A stretch of DNA of 64,000 bases from DASSUW01 sp036257565 (lineage in GTDB: Bacteria; Actinomycetota; Thermoleophilia; Solirubrobacterales; Solirubrobacteraceae). The notes under the pieces were generated by a model. The model had not been told where the DNA came from, did not search any database, and saw only the letters and a list, made by a program, of their open reading frames with translations. A program made the position numbers and the translations under genes. The first letter of the stretch is position 1. Each line of letters starts with the position of its first letter. Where the stretch lies: contig DATAFH010000021.1 of NCBI GenBank assembly GCA_036257565.1, forward strand, positions 18,875-82,874, written 5' to 3'. Of the stretch, positions 24,163-32,827 are shown in pieces.

Positions 24163-25497
24163 TCAGGCGAGGACGTCGACGAGCAACCCGCCGGGCAGCT
24201 CGATCACGGTCGCGGTGGGGGCGGCGGCGGACTCGGACTCGACGCTGGCGCCGGGGGCCGGGCGGACGGGGTTGCCGTCGCGGTCGGTCCACTCGCCACG
24301 AGCGCCCTCGCGGCTGCGCTGCTCGGACGAGGTCGATACCTCCAGCGACAGCAGCGTCACCTCGCGGGCCTCGAGCGCGCGGCGGAGGTCGTCGCCGGCC
24401 TGGGCCAGCAGCCGAGCCGCCTCGGGCGAGTCGGCCACGACCTGGGCGGCGATGCCGGCTGCGGAGGCTTGCAGGCGGATCTCGATGCCGCCCAGCTCGG
24501 CCGGCCGCAGCGCCAGCTTGGCATGCGTGATGCCGCGCTCGGCGGCCACGTGGAGCAGGGTGGCGACGGCCGCCGGCGAACGATGGAGCGGCACGGCGCG
24601 CTCGGGCGACGCGGTGCCGGTGGTCGGCGCGAGGGACGGAGAACCGGGCGCGACGGGCGCGGGCTGGGACTCGGCGGTCGGGGCAGGCTCGGCGGCCGCG
24701 GCGGTGGGGGCCGGCGCCGGCGTGTGCTTGGAGGGCTCCGAGCCGGCCGCGGGCTGCGGCGCTGCCGCCGGCACGGCGGGCGCGGGCGCGTCGCCCTCGG
24801 CGACCGGGGCGGCGGGAGCGATCGCTGCAGAGGCGACATGAGCAGGCACCGGCGTAGCGGGGACCGCCGGCGCCGGAGCGTCGGCATCGAGGGCAGCCGG
24901 CACGGGCGTCGCGACGAGCTGCACCTGCGGCCCTGCGGAGGCCGCGAACGCCGGGACCGTGAGGGCCGCCGGGCGCTGCGGGGCGCCGGCGACGACCGGC
25001 GTCGGGGGTGCCGGGTCGCCCGCTACGGGCGGTACGACGATCGCCGCGGTGCCGGCGGCGACGAGATCGTGCGGCCGTTCGGTGGCCACGACCGGGCCGA
25101 CGCCTGCGCCGAGCAGGCCGAGATCCGCCGTCGGGCGCGGAGCGCCGAGAGCCGCGGGTGCCGCAAGCGGTGGCTGACCGCCGGGATCGCGATCGGGAGA
25201 CGTACCGTCCACGCCGGGCGACGCGGCACCGTTGCCTCGCGTGGCGCCGTCGCCGGCGTCCGGCGGGGCGTCGGTGCCGGGCGAGCCGTTGTCGTCGGCG
25301 GGGCCCGGGCGAGCGTCGTCGCGGTGGACGGGCTGCGCGTCGTCGCGCGCGGCGGGCCGGCGCGGCTCCTCGGGGGCGGCGTGCGCGTCGAGGAGCGCGG
25401 CGAAGGCGTTGCCGTCGCGGTGCTCCGGTGCGCCAGAGGACGGCCGGTCGGTGGGCGTCGCGGCGGGGCGCGTGGCGAGAGTGCGGTCGGTGGTCAT
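24163..25497 (-). CDS. fliK: Flagellar hook-length control protein FliK
   Basis: A 444-residue protein. About 300 residues are Ala/Pro/Asp-rich and low complexity, as expected for the extended ruler part. The C-terminal FliK domain contains LALRPAELGGIEIRLQASAA, the motif that contacts FlhB. The ATG at 25497 overlaps the transglycosylase stop. A second FliK-C-like protein lies at 37.6-38.2 kb. Confidence 0.88.
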   Translation of the reverse strand: MTTDRTLATRPAATPTDRPSSGAPEHRDGNAFAALLDAHAAPEEPRRPAARDDAQPVHRDDARPGPADDNGSPGTDAPPDAGDGATRGNGAASPGVDGTSPDRDPGGQPPLAAPAALGAPRPTADLGLLGAGVGPVVATERPHDLVAAGTAAIVVPPVAGDPAPPTPVVAGAPQRPAALTVPAFAASAGPQVQLVATPVPAALDADAPAPAVPATPVPAHVASAAIAPAAPVAEGDAPAPAVPAAAPQPAAGSEPSKHTPAPAPTAAAAEPAPTAESQPAPVAPGSPSLAPTTGTASPERAVPLHRSPAAVATLLHVAAERGITHAKLALRPAELGGIEIRLQASAAGIAAQVVADSPEAARLLAQAGDDLRRALEAREVTLLSLEVSTSSEQRSREGARGEWTDRDGNPVRPAPGASVESESAAAPTATVIELPGGLLVDVLA

Positions 25498-26096
25498 CAC
25501 AGGATCGACGGGGTCGGCGCGGCGGTGCGGTAGCGGGCGGTGTTCTCCTGCACCACGCGCACGTAGTGCTGGGTCTCGGCGTAGGGGGGCACGCCGCCGT
25601 AGCGCTGCACGGCGCCCGGCCCGGCGTTGTAGGCGGCGAGCGCCTTCGTGACGTCGCCGCCGAAGGCGTCGAGCTGCTGGCGCAGGTACTTGGCGCCGCC
25701 GTCGAGCGACTGGAGCGGGTCGAGCACGTTGCTCACGCCGAGGCCGGCGGCCGTGCCCGGCATCAGCTGCGCCAGCCCGCGGGCGCCGGCGGGCGAGCCG
25801 GCGTTCGGGTTGAAGCCGGACTCCTGCTTGACGAGCCCGGCGAGCAGCGCGGGCTCGATCCCGTGCTTCTTGGCGGCGGCGGTGATCTCGGCGCCGAACG
25901 GGACGTCGGCGGGAAGCTCTGCGACGGCGGGTGAAGCGGCGGCGCTCGCGACGGGGGCGGCGGTCGCCGTCGCCGTGGCGGCGCCGGCGAGCTGGGTCGC
26001 GAAGGTCGACGAAGTGGCTCCGGTGGGCGCCGCGGGGCGGGCGCCGATGAGTGCGTGCAACTCGTTCACGCGAGCGACGACGGCCTCGACGCTCAC
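25497..26096 (-). CDS. Lytic transglycosylase (SLT domain), flagellum-linked
   Basis: A 199-residue protein with a C-terminal SLT domain: catalytic Glu in LVKQESGFNPNAGSPAGARG, then LAQLMPGTA and ALAAYNAGPGAV. It cleaves glycan strands, probably to let the rod cross the wall. The N-terminus VSVEAVVARVNELHALIGAR resembles that of the CHAP protein at 7.8-8.4 kb. No signal peptide is visible. GTG start overlaps fliJ. Confidence 0.88.
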   Translation of the reverse strand: MSVEAVVARVNELHALIGARPAAPTGATSSTFATQLAGAATATATAAPVASAAASPAVAELPADVPFGAEITAAAKKHGIEPALLAGLVKQESGFNPNAGSPAGARGLAQLMPGTAAGLGVSNVLDPLQSLDGGAKYLRQQLDAFGGDVTKALAAYNAGPGAVQRYGGVPPYAETQHYVRVVQENTARYRTAAPTPSIL

Positions 26097-26575
26097 GCCG
26101 TGCTCCGCATGCCCGCTGCCGCGGCCTGGACACCGCGACGGTGGACGCCGAGCGCGATCTCGTCGAGGTCGACCTGGGCCCGGCGCGCCCACTCGCGCTG
26201 GTGGTCCGCGCGCTGGCGCTCCTCGAGCTTGTCCATCACCTGGCGGTCGCGAGCGGCAGTCTGGAGGGCGGAGCGACGGGCGGCCACCTCGGCGTCGCGG
26301 CGATCGAGGTCGAGCGCCGCCTCGTGGCGACTGCGCTGCGCGCGCTCGATGTACGCCTGGGCGGCGATCAGGTCGCCGGCCGAGGGGCGGGCGTGCGTGA
26401 CGGTGCGCGCGGTCTCCGCGGCCGCGGAGGCCGCGTCGGTCGCCGCCATGAGCATGGCCTCGCCGCGCATCCGAAGGCGCAGCTCGTTGGCCAGATCCTC
26501 CTGGGCACGCTCTTCAGCGCGCTCGCGGAGCGACTTGACCCGCTCGAGGCGGAACGTGAAGGACGGGGTCTCCAC
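26093..26575 (-). CDS. fliJ: Flagellar export chaperone FliJ
   Basis: A 160-residue, almost entirely helical protein starting VETPSFTFRLERVKSLRERA, which fits FliJ (the stalk-like partner of the FliI ATPase). I chose GTG 26575 because it restores the family N-terminus and lies 8 bases after a SigD-like -10 box; the ATG at 26641 precedes that promoter. It is separated from fliI by yciH and a non-coding repeat element. Confidence 0.75.
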   Translation of the reverse strand: METPSFTFRLERVKSLRERAEERAQEDLANELRLRMRGEAMLMAATDAASAAAETARTVTHARPSAGDLIAAQAYIERAQRSRHEAALDLDRRDAEVAARRSALQTAARDRQVMDKLEERQRADHQREWARRAQVDLDEIALGVHRRGVQAAAAGMRSTA

Positions 26576-26583
26576 GAACCGGT

Positions 26584-26610
26584 TGATCGACCGGGGCAGC
26601 AGAACCTGTA
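26584..26610 (-). promoter_or_regulatory. FliA/SigD-type promoter of the fliJ operon
   Basis: Minus strand TACA (26610-26607), 15 bases, GTCGATCA (26591-26584). The -10 ends 8 bases before the fliJ GTG. It would drive fliJ-slt-fliK-flgD-flgE. Confidence 0.55.
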
Positions 26611-26710
26611 GCGGGGTGGGGTGGGCCGTACCCCGGGACACTGGTCAGCCCACGACAGGACACGAGGTGGCCCTGCCGCCACGGGGCTTCCCAAGTGGGA
26701 CATTGCTCTC

Positions 26711-26851
26711 ATGGCCGACCGCCACACCATGAACTACATCGAGAGCGACGTCTTCGGCGAGCTCACGCTCGTGGAGTGGCGCCGCGCCCACACGCCCGCC
26801 AAGCCGCGCCGGCGCCTCGCGCTGCGGCCGCGGTTCGCGTTCGCCGCCTGA
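26711..26851 (+). CDS. 46-residue small basic protein, hypothetical
   Basis: ATG 26711 to TGA 26851 encodes MADRHTMNYIESDVFGELTL followed by an Arg/Pro-rich tail ending RFAFAA. Every one of the 46 sense codons ends in G or C, which is strong evidence for coding in this genome. A second in-frame ATG at 26729 could be the start. No clear ribosome site. It is divergent from fliJ. I do not recognise a family. Confidence 0.55.
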   Translation: MADRHTMNYIESDVFGELTLVEWRRAHTPAKPRRRLALRPRFAFAA

Positions 26852-26881
26852 GCTCTCAGCCGGCCGCCCCGGCGGCGCTGA

Positions 26882-27098
26882 CGAACGTCAACCCCGCTGG
26901 GTAGGAGCGTGGAGAGACGTCAACGCAGCAAGGCAGCATTTCGTCGACCTCGCGCGGTTCTGGCCGACGACGTCGACGTTCTTCCCCTATGGCCAGCACT
27001 TCGTCGACCTCGCGGAGAGACGCATGGCGAAGTCGACGAAATGCTGTCTCATCGCGGACCGCTCACCGCCCTCCCTACCCAGCCGCCGTTGACGTTCG
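26882..27098. repeat. MITE-like element with interrupted inverted repeats
   Basis: The ends are inverted copies: cgaacgtcaac (26882) with gttgacgttcg (27088), and gctgggtagg (26896) with cctacccagc (27074). Inside, cagcatttcgtcgac (26934-26948) is exactly inverted at 27032-27046 and repeated with one change in direct orientation at 26994-27008. It fills most of the 261-base gap between the 46-residue gene and yciH. No target-site duplication is evident. Confidence 0.6.
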
Positions 27099-27112
27099 CC
27101 GAGGGACCGCCG

Positions 27113-27436
27113 CTACCCGCCGGCCAGTACTACGTCGTACCCCTCGCCGCGCAGCACGTCGGCCACCACATCGCGGTGATCCCCCTGCAGCTCGATGACG
27201 CCGCCCTTGGCCGACCCGCCGACGCCGCAACGCTTCTTGAGCCGCCCGGCCAGCTCGCGCAGGCCCGCGTCGTCGAGCGGCACGCCTGACACCGTCGTCA
27301 CCGCCTTGCCGCGCCGGCCGGCGACCTCGCGGCGCACCTTCACGCGCCCGCCGGCGCCCCGCCGCGGCGCAGCGGGCTTCGAGCGCCGCCGCACATCGCC
27401 GGCGTCGCTCGACCAGACAACCTCGCCCTCGGCCAT
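27113..27436 (-). CDS. yciH: YciH/SUI1-family translation factor-like protein
   Basis: A 107-residue protein of the SUI1/eIF1 family. The C-terminal half shows RRGKAVTTVSGVPLDDAGLR, KKRCGVGGSAKGGVIELQGD and the closing VVADVLRGEGYDVVLAGG. It is expected to bind the ribosome near the start codon and affect initiation fidelity. It starts 11 bases after fliI, so it is probably co-transcribed with the flgB-fliI operon, an unusual context. Confidence 0.9.
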   Translation of the reverse strand: MAEGEVVWSSDAGDVRRRSKPAAPRRGAGGRVKVRREVAGRRGKAVTTVSGVPLDDAGLRELAGRLKKRCGVGGSAKGGVIELQGDHRDVVADVLRGEGYDVVLAGG

Positions 27437-27447
27437 CCAACCGAAGG

Positions 27448-28872
27448 CTACGGGCTCAGGTGAAGAGGCGGGATCGCGGTGTGGAGCGGGGTCCCGCTGC
27501 CGCCGCCCGTCGCCGCCGCAGGCGGCTCTGAGAGGATCGGGTTCGGCTCGGGCGTGGCGGCGAGCAGGGCGAGGTTGGTGAGGGCCGCGTCGGCCTCGTG
27601 GGCCGACGAGCGGTCGTGCGCCGCCTGGCGCAGGAAACCGTCGATCGGCTCTCGGGCGTCGATCGCTGCGTCGGTCACCGCGTCGGTGCCGCGCTGGTAC
27701 GCCCCGATCGCGATCAGGTCGGACTTCTCCTTGTAGGCGGCCATCAAGCGCCGCACGTCGTCGCCCGCCGCCCGCACGTCGGGCGCCACGACCTCTCCGA
27801 CCAGGCGCGACACACTGGCCAGCACGTCGATGGCCGGGTAGTGCCCGGCATGGGCCAGGCCACGGGAGAGGACGACGTGCCCGTCCAGGATCGACCGCAC
27901 GGCGTCCGCGATCGGCTCATTCATGTCGTCGCCGTCCACGAGCACGGTGTAGAGCGCTGTGATCGTGCCGCGCGGCGACGTGCCCGAGCGCTCGAGCAGC
28001 TTCGGGAGCAGCGCGAACACGCTCGGCGTGTAGCCGCGGGTGGCGGGCGGCTCGCCGATCGCCAGGCCGACCTCGCGCTGGGCCATCGCGAACCGCGTCA
28101 CGGAGTCCATCATCAGCATCACGTCGCGACCCTGGTCGCGGAAGTGCTCGGCGATGGTGGTGGCCGTGAACGCCGCCTTGATGCGCACGAGCGCCGGCTG
28201 GTCGGAGGTGGCGACCACCACCACGGACCGCGCCATGCCCTCGGGCCCGAGGTCACGCTCGATGAACTCGCGCACCTCGCGGCCACGCTCGCCGACGAGG
28301 CAGATCACGTTGACGTCGGCCGACGTCGAGCGAGCGATCATGCCCAGCAGGGACGACTTGCCGACGCCCGAGCCCGCGAAGATGCCGAGCCGCTGGCCGC
28401 GGCCGCACGGCACGAGCGCGTCGAGCGCACGCACGCCGAGCGACACGCGCTCGGAGATCCGCGGCCGCTCGAGCGGGTCGGGCGGCGGCGACTCCACCGC
28501 CCGCGAGCGGCCGGCCGCCGCCGGGCCGAGCCCATCGATCGGGCGGCCGAGCCCGTCGAGGGTCCGACCGAGCAGCTCGTCGGAGACGTCGATGCGCAGG
28601 GGGCGCCCACTGGCGCTCACGCGCGCGCCCGGGCCGATGCCGGTCGCCTCGCCGAGCGCCATCAGCAGCGTGCGGCCGGCACGGAAGCCGACCACCTCGG
28701 CGGGGACGGCGGACCGGCCGCGCCCCGTGTCGATCGAGCACACCTCGCCGACCTCGGCCTCGACGCCCGTGGCCTCGACGATCAGCCCGATGAGGTCGCG
28801 GACGCGGCCGTGGCGGCGGTGCAGGTCGGCGTCGCGCAGAGCGGCGGCGGCCGCGTCGAGGCGGCCGGTCAT
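27448..28872 (-). CDS. fliI: Flagellar export ATPase FliI
   Basis: A 474-residue F1-like ATPase that energises flagellar export. Walker A is GSGVGKSSLLG and Walker B lies in RDVMLMMDSVTRFAMAQREV; the GEPPATRGYTPSVF segment is a FliI/V-type hallmark. The last ~40 residues are a Pro/Ala-rich extension. Overlaps fliH by ATGA. Confidence 0.96.
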   Translation of the reverse strand: MTGRLDAAAAALRDADLHRRHGRVRDLIGLIVEATGVEAEVGEVCSIDTGRGRSAVPAEVVGFRAGRTLLMALGEATGIGPGARVSASGRPLRIDVSDELLGRTLDGLGRPIDGLGPAAAGRSRAVESPPPDPLERPRISERVSLGVRALDALVPCGRGQRLGIFAGSGVGKSSLLGMIARSTSADVNVICLVGERGREVREFIERDLGPEGMARSVVVVATSDQPALVRIKAAFTATTIAEHFRDQGRDVMLMMDSVTRFAMAQREVGLAIGEPPATRGYTPSVFALLPKLLERSGTSPRGTITALYTVLVDGDDMNEPIADAVRSILDGHVVLSRGLAHAGHYPAIDVLASVSRLVGEVVAPDVRAAGDDVRRLMAAYKEKSDLIAIGAYQRGTDAVTDAAIDAREPIDGFLRQAAHDRSSAHEADAALTNLALLAATPEPNPILSEPPAAATGGGSGTPLHTAIPPLHLSP

Positions 28873-29492
28873 GCCGCCGGGCCGAGCGCGGCCTCGACGA
28901 CCTCGCGCGCGCGCTGGAGCTTTGTCTCGACGCGGGCGTCGACGTCGCCGTCCGGCGTCCGCACGACCGCTCCGCCGCGCGACACGCGCCGCTCGGCCTG
29001 CACCTCGCAGTGCTCGATGCCGCCCAGCGTGGCGCGCAGGCCGTCCATCGCCTCGGCCACCAGTGACAGGTCCTCAGGATGGACGAGCACCGTGATCCGC
29101 TCGCGCTCGACGATGCCGCGCAGCGCGCCGCGCACCGCCTCGACGACCAGCTCGGGCTCGACGGTGATCGCGCCGCCGACGACTCGCTCGGCCAGGAACA
29201 GCCCGAGGTCGACGGCATGCGCCTCCAGCCGGTCGGTGCGCACCAGCGCATCGGCGCGTACCGCCTCGGCGGCGGCGTTGAGCGCCTCCAGAGCCGGCAC
29301 GAGCGCAGCGAGCGCCTCCTCGCGTCCCTCGCGCAGCCCTTCCTCACGCGCGGCCTCGCGCAGCGCCTCGATCTCCGCCCGCGCGACGGCGTGCTCTGCC
29401 AGCGCAGCGTCGGGCTCCGACCGCGCCACGGGAGCGGCGACCGTCACCGGCGCCGCCTCGAGCGCCTCGAAGGAGAACTCCGCGGCGGCCAT
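28869..29492 (-). CDS. fliH: Flagellar export regulator FliH
   Basis: A 207-residue protein with a long Ala/Glu-rich central helix (ALAEHAVARAEIEALREAAR) and a C-terminal V-ATPase E-like domain (ITVLVHPEDLSLVAEAMDGL). It binds and restrains FliI. Gene order fliG-fliH-fliI and ATGA overlaps on both sides support the call. Confidence 0.88.
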   Translation of the reverse strand: MAAAEFSFEALEAAPVTVAAPVARSEPDAALAEHAVARAEIEALREAAREEGLREGREEALAALVPALEALNAAAEAVRADALVRTDRLEAHAVDLGLFLAERVVGGAITVEPELVVEAVRGALRGIVERERITVLVHPEDLSLVAEAMDGLRATLGGIEHCEVQAERRVSRGGAVVRTPDGDVDARVETKLQRAREVVEAALGPAA

Positions 29493-30532
29493 CAGACGAG
29501 CTCGTCCTCGCCGCCGTTGCCGCGCGAGAGCACGACGGCGCCGGCCTCCTCGAGGCGGCGCACGACGCCGACGATCCGGCCCTGCGCCTCCTCGATGACC
29601 CGCTTGCGCTGCGGCGGCTGGAACTCGATCTCCTCCTTGAGGAGCTCGGCGCCGCGCTCGGACATGTTCGAGAAGATCCGCGAGCGGACGTCGGGGCCGA
29701 CGCCGCGCAGCGCGATCGCGAGGTCCTTCTGGTCGACCTCCTTGAGCACCATCTGGATCGAGCGGTCGTCGAGCTTGACGACGTCCTCGAACGTGAAGAG
29801 CAGGAGCCGGACCTCCTCGGCGAGGTCGCCCTCCGTCTTGGCCAGCTCGTCGAGCACGTTGCGCTCGGTCGTGCGGTCGGAGTGCGTGAGGATGTCGGCC
29901 AGCGACTTCACGCCGCCCGCCGCCGAGTACTCGTGCGCGACGATGTTCGAGAGCTTCTGGCGCATCACGGTCTCGACGTGGCTGACCACCTCGGGCCGCG
30001 TGTCGGCCATCTTCGCGACGCGCCGCGCCACGTCGGCCTGCTCCTCGGGGTCGAGCAGCGTCAACACGTCGGCGGCGAGCGTCGTGTGCAGGTTGGCGAC
30101 CACGAGCGCGATCGTCTGCGGCGCCTCGTTGCGCAGGAAGACCTGGATCTGCTCGGGCGGCGTGCGGCGCAGGAACTCGAACGGGCGGCGCTCGATCGTG
30201 GCCGACAGCCGGCCGATCAGCTCCTCGGCGCGGGCGGCGCCGAGGGAGCGCTCGAGGATCAGGCGCGCGTACTCCACGCCGCCCTCGGCGATGTAGTCCT
30301 CGGCCAGCACGGTCTCGACGGCCTCGCCCAGCACCTCCTTCGAGACGTCGCTGGGGACCTTTCGCGACTTGGCGATCTCGAGCGACAGCGTCTCGACCTC
30401 GGTGTCGCCGAGGTGCCGGAAGATCTCGCTGGCGCGCTCCTCGCCGACGGCGACGAGCAGGATGGCCGCCTTCTCGATGCCGCGCAGCGTCTTGGCGGCA
30501 CCCTCGGTGCGGTTCGCGACGGCGGTGCTCAT
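29492..30532 (-). CDS. fliG: Flagellar motor switch protein FliG
   Basis: A 346-residue C-ring protein linking FliF to the stators. It shows GIEKAAILLVAVGEERASEI at the N-terminus, the EHPQ-like middle motif here read as NEAPQTIALVVANL, and the charged C-terminal torque helix with LDDRSIQMVLKEVDQKDLAI. The ATG at 30532 overlaps the fliF stop. Confidence 0.96.
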   Translation of the reverse strand: MSTAVANRTEGAAKTLRGIEKAAILLVAVGEERASEIFRHLGDTEVETLSLEIAKSRKVPSDVSKEVLGEAVETVLAEDYIAEGGVEYARLILERSLGAARAEELIGRLSATIERRPFEFLRRTPPEQIQVFLRNEAPQTIALVVANLHTTLAADVLTLLDPEEQADVARRVAKMADTRPEVVSHVETVMRQKLSNIVAHEYSAAGGVKSLADILTHSDRTTERNVLDELAKTEGDLAEEVRLLLFTFEDVVKLDDRSIQMVLKEVDQKDLAIALRGVGPDVRSRIFSNMSERGAELLKEEIEFQPPQRKRVIEEAQGRIVGVVRRLEEAGAVVLSRGNGGEDELV

Positions 30533-32070
30533 CAGTCCTCGGACATCCACTGCTTGACCTGCGCGGCCACCCGCTCCGGCTCGCGCTCCATCAGCTGATC
30601 GAGCGCCTGCAGGTTCGCGTCGGGCGTGCGCGGCGGCAGCGTGATGGTCGGCGCCGCGGCCGGCGACATGACCTGCGTGCGCTGCTCGAGCTCGGCGAGC
30701 TTGACGGGCTCGTCGATCTCGCTCAGCCACGCCGGGGAGGCGAGCGTCTCGCCCTCGCGGCGGCGCAGGTGGCGGGTCATGAAGAACAGGAAGACGAGCG
30801 ACGCGATGCCGAGGCCGACCCACTTGAGCGGCCCGAGCAGCGAGGTCGGCACCGGACCGGCCTTCGGCGTGGGGACCGTGGCGAACGGCACCTGGGCGGC
30901 CTTGATCACGTCGCCGCGCGCCGTGTCGATGCCGGCGGCGCTTTCGATCGCCTGCTGCATGGACGCGAAGTCGGCGGCCGGCACGGATTTGTCGACGAGC
31001 AGCGCCACGTTGAGCTTCTCGACGGCGCCGGGAGCGACCTTGATGCGATCGACCTTCTTGCCGACGGCCTGCTTGACGGTCTCGGTCTTGCGCTGGTAGT
31101 TCGAGTCGGCCCCACCGCCGCCGGCGGCCGCGGAGTAGTTCGGGATGTTGCCGGCCGTGCCGGAAGCGCCGCCCGTGGTGGCGCCGCCGCCGCGCAGGCG
31201 CTCGGTCTCGGTCTCCGTCTCGGTGGGGACGCCCTGCTTGTCGTAGGTGACCTGGTCGCGCGTCGTCTGGTCGGCGTTCAGCTCCGCGGTCACCGAGACC
31301 TGGCCCTTGCCGGCGCCCAGCGTGCGGGTGAGCAGCGCGTTGAGGTCGGCCTCCAGGGCGCGAGCGTAGCGCGCCTCCATGCCCTGCTTGCTTCCACCCG
31401 TGCCCGCGTCGCCGCCGGCGTCGCCCTGCGGCCACAGCGCCGTGCCGGACGCGTCGGCGATCGTGACGTTCTCCGTCTTGAGGCCCTCGACCGAGGAGGC
31501 GACGAGCTGGGCGATGCCGCGCACCGCGCCGGGCTCCAGCGCGTCGGCCGAGTTACCCAGCATGACCGCCGCCGTGGCCGGCGTGCTCTCGTCGGCGAAC
31601 AGGTCGTCCTCGGGCAGCACGAGCTGCACCTGGGCGCCGGAAACGCCCTGGACGTTGCCGATGGTGCGGGCGATCTCGCCCTCGAGCGCCCGCTGGTACG
31701 TGACCTTCTGCTGGAAGTCGGACGCGCCGAGCTTCTGCTCGTCGAACAGCTCGAAGCCCTTGCCCGAGCCGCCGTCGAGGCTGACGCCCTGGCCGGCGAG
31801 CGCCACGCGCGCCTGGGCGGCCTGGCTCTTGTCGACGGCGAGCGCCGTGCCGTTGTTGCGCAGCTCGTAGCCGATGCCCTGCTCGTCGAGCGCGGTCGTG
31901 ACCTTGCCGGTCTGCGCCGGATCGAGCCCGGAGGAGAGCATCGTGTAGGACGGCGCGCCGGCGATCCGCAGGAGCAGGAAGGCGATGCCGAGGATGGCGA
32001 CGGCCGACACGGCGAGGATCGCCTTCGAGCGGGCGGGCATGGCGCGGAGGGTCTGGACGAGCGGGGGCAT
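30532..32070 (-). CDS. fliF: Flagellar MS-ring protein FliF
   Basis: A 512-residue MS-ring subunit. An N-terminal TM helix (AILAVSAVAILGIAFLLLRI), the ring-building YscJ-like domains (SGLDPAQTGKVTTALDEQGI, RALEGEIARTIGNVQGVSGA), a Gly/Thr-rich middle region, and a C-terminal TM (WVGLGIASLVFLFFM) are visible. The C-terminal tail binds FliG. It lies 8 bases after fliE. Confidence 0.96.
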   Translation of the reverse strand: MPPLVQTLRAMPARSKAILAVSAVAILGIAFLLLRIAGAPSYTMLSSGLDPAQTGKVTTALDEQGIGYELRNNGTALAVDKSQAAQARVALAGQGVSLDGGSGKGFELFDEQKLGASDFQQKVTYQRALEGEIARTIGNVQGVSGAQVQLVLPEDDLFADESTPATAAVMLGNSADALEPGAVRGIAQLVASSVEGLKTENVTIADASGTALWPQGDAGGDAGTGGSKQGMEARYARALEADLNALLTRTLGAGKGQVSVTAELNADQTTRDQVTYDKQGVPTETETETERLRGGGATTGGASGTAGNIPNYSAAAGGGGADSNYQRKTETVKQAVGKKVDRIKVAPGAVEKLNVALLVDKSVPAADFASMQQAIESAAGIDTARGDVIKAAQVPFATVPTPKAGPVPTSLLGPLKWVGLGIASLVFLFFMTRHLRRREGETLASPAWLSEIDEPVKLAELEQRTQVMSPAAAPTITLPPRTPDANLQALDQLMEREPERVAAQVKQWMSED

Positions 32071-32078
32071 GGGTCAGC

Positions 32079-32393
32079 TCACACCTGCGTGTGGAAGATG
32101 TCTTGGGCGGCCTCGACGGCCTTCGTGCGGATCTGCGACGCGAGCTGCATGGCGAGCTGCGCGCGCTCGACGGCCATGACCACAGCCGTCGGGTCGCCGG
32201 CCTGCCCGGTGGCGAGTGCCTGGGCGGCCGTGGAGGCCTCCTCCTGGGTGGCCGCGAGCGAGGAGAGCGACTTGCCGAGCATGTCGCCGAAGCCGGCGCC
32301 CGCGGGCGCCTCGGTGGTCTCGGGTGCCGGCGGATCGACCCGGAACTCAGGGCCGGTGACGGCGAAGGCGGGATCGATGGGCGTGATGGACAT
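32079..32393 (-). CDS. fliE: Basal-body protein FliE
   Basis: A 104-residue MS-ring/rod junction protein. The C-terminal part with PTAVVMAVERAQLAMQLASQ and the end AAQDIFHTQV is typical FliE. ATG overlaps the flgC stop. Order flgB-flgC-fliE-fliF is the classic one. Confidence 0.93.
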   Translation of the reverse strand: MSITPIDPAFAVTGPEFRVDPPAPETTEAPAGAGFGDMLGKSLSSLAATQEEASTAAQALATGQAGDPTAVVMAVERAQLAMQLASQIRTKAVEAAQDIFHTQV

Positions 32394-32827
32394 CAGCGCA
32401 GCAGCTCGAGGGTGCGGGAGAACATCTGCTTGGCCGCCTGCATCGCGGTCACGTTGGCCTCGTACGCCCGCTGGGCGCTGATGAGATCGACCATCTCGGT
32501 CACGGTGTCGACGTTCGGCATCGAGACGTAGCCCTCGGCGTCGGCGTCCGGATGGCCGGGGTCGTAGACGCGCTTGAGCGGCGTCTGGTCCTCGGCAATC
32601 GCCGCGACCTCGACGCCCGCGCTCGACCCTTGGCTCATCGCAGCCGACAGCGACGCGCCGAACGACGCGGCCCGCTCCTGCAGCACGACCTCCTTGCGGC
32701 GGTACGGCTGCCCGTCGGCGCCACGCGTGGTCTGCGCGTTGGCCAGGTTCTCGGCCACGACGTCCATCCGCAGGCGCTCGGCGGTGAGCGCCGAGGCGGA
32801 GATCTCCATGCCGCCGAACATGCTCAT
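32393..32827 (-). CDS. flgC: Proximal rod protein FlgC
   Basis: A 144-residue rod subunit. The N-terminus EISASALTAERLRMDVVAEN with LANAQTT and the C-terminal MVDLISAQRAYEANVTAMQA are diagnostic. Length is normal. ATGA overlaps join it to flgB and fliE. Confidence 0.96.
   Translation of the reverse strand: MSMFGGMEISASALTAERLRMDVVAENLANAQTTRGADGQPYRRKEVVLQERAASFGASLSAAMSQGSSAGVEVAAIAEDQTPLKRVYDPGHPDADAEGYVSMPNVDTVTEMVDLISAQRAYEANVTAMQAAKQMFSRTLELLR

Noticed and set aside
26641..26641. ATG 26641 as the fliJ start
   Set aside because: It would add 22 residues unlike FliJ and begin upstream of the SigD-like promoter; GTG 26575 fits family and promoter better.
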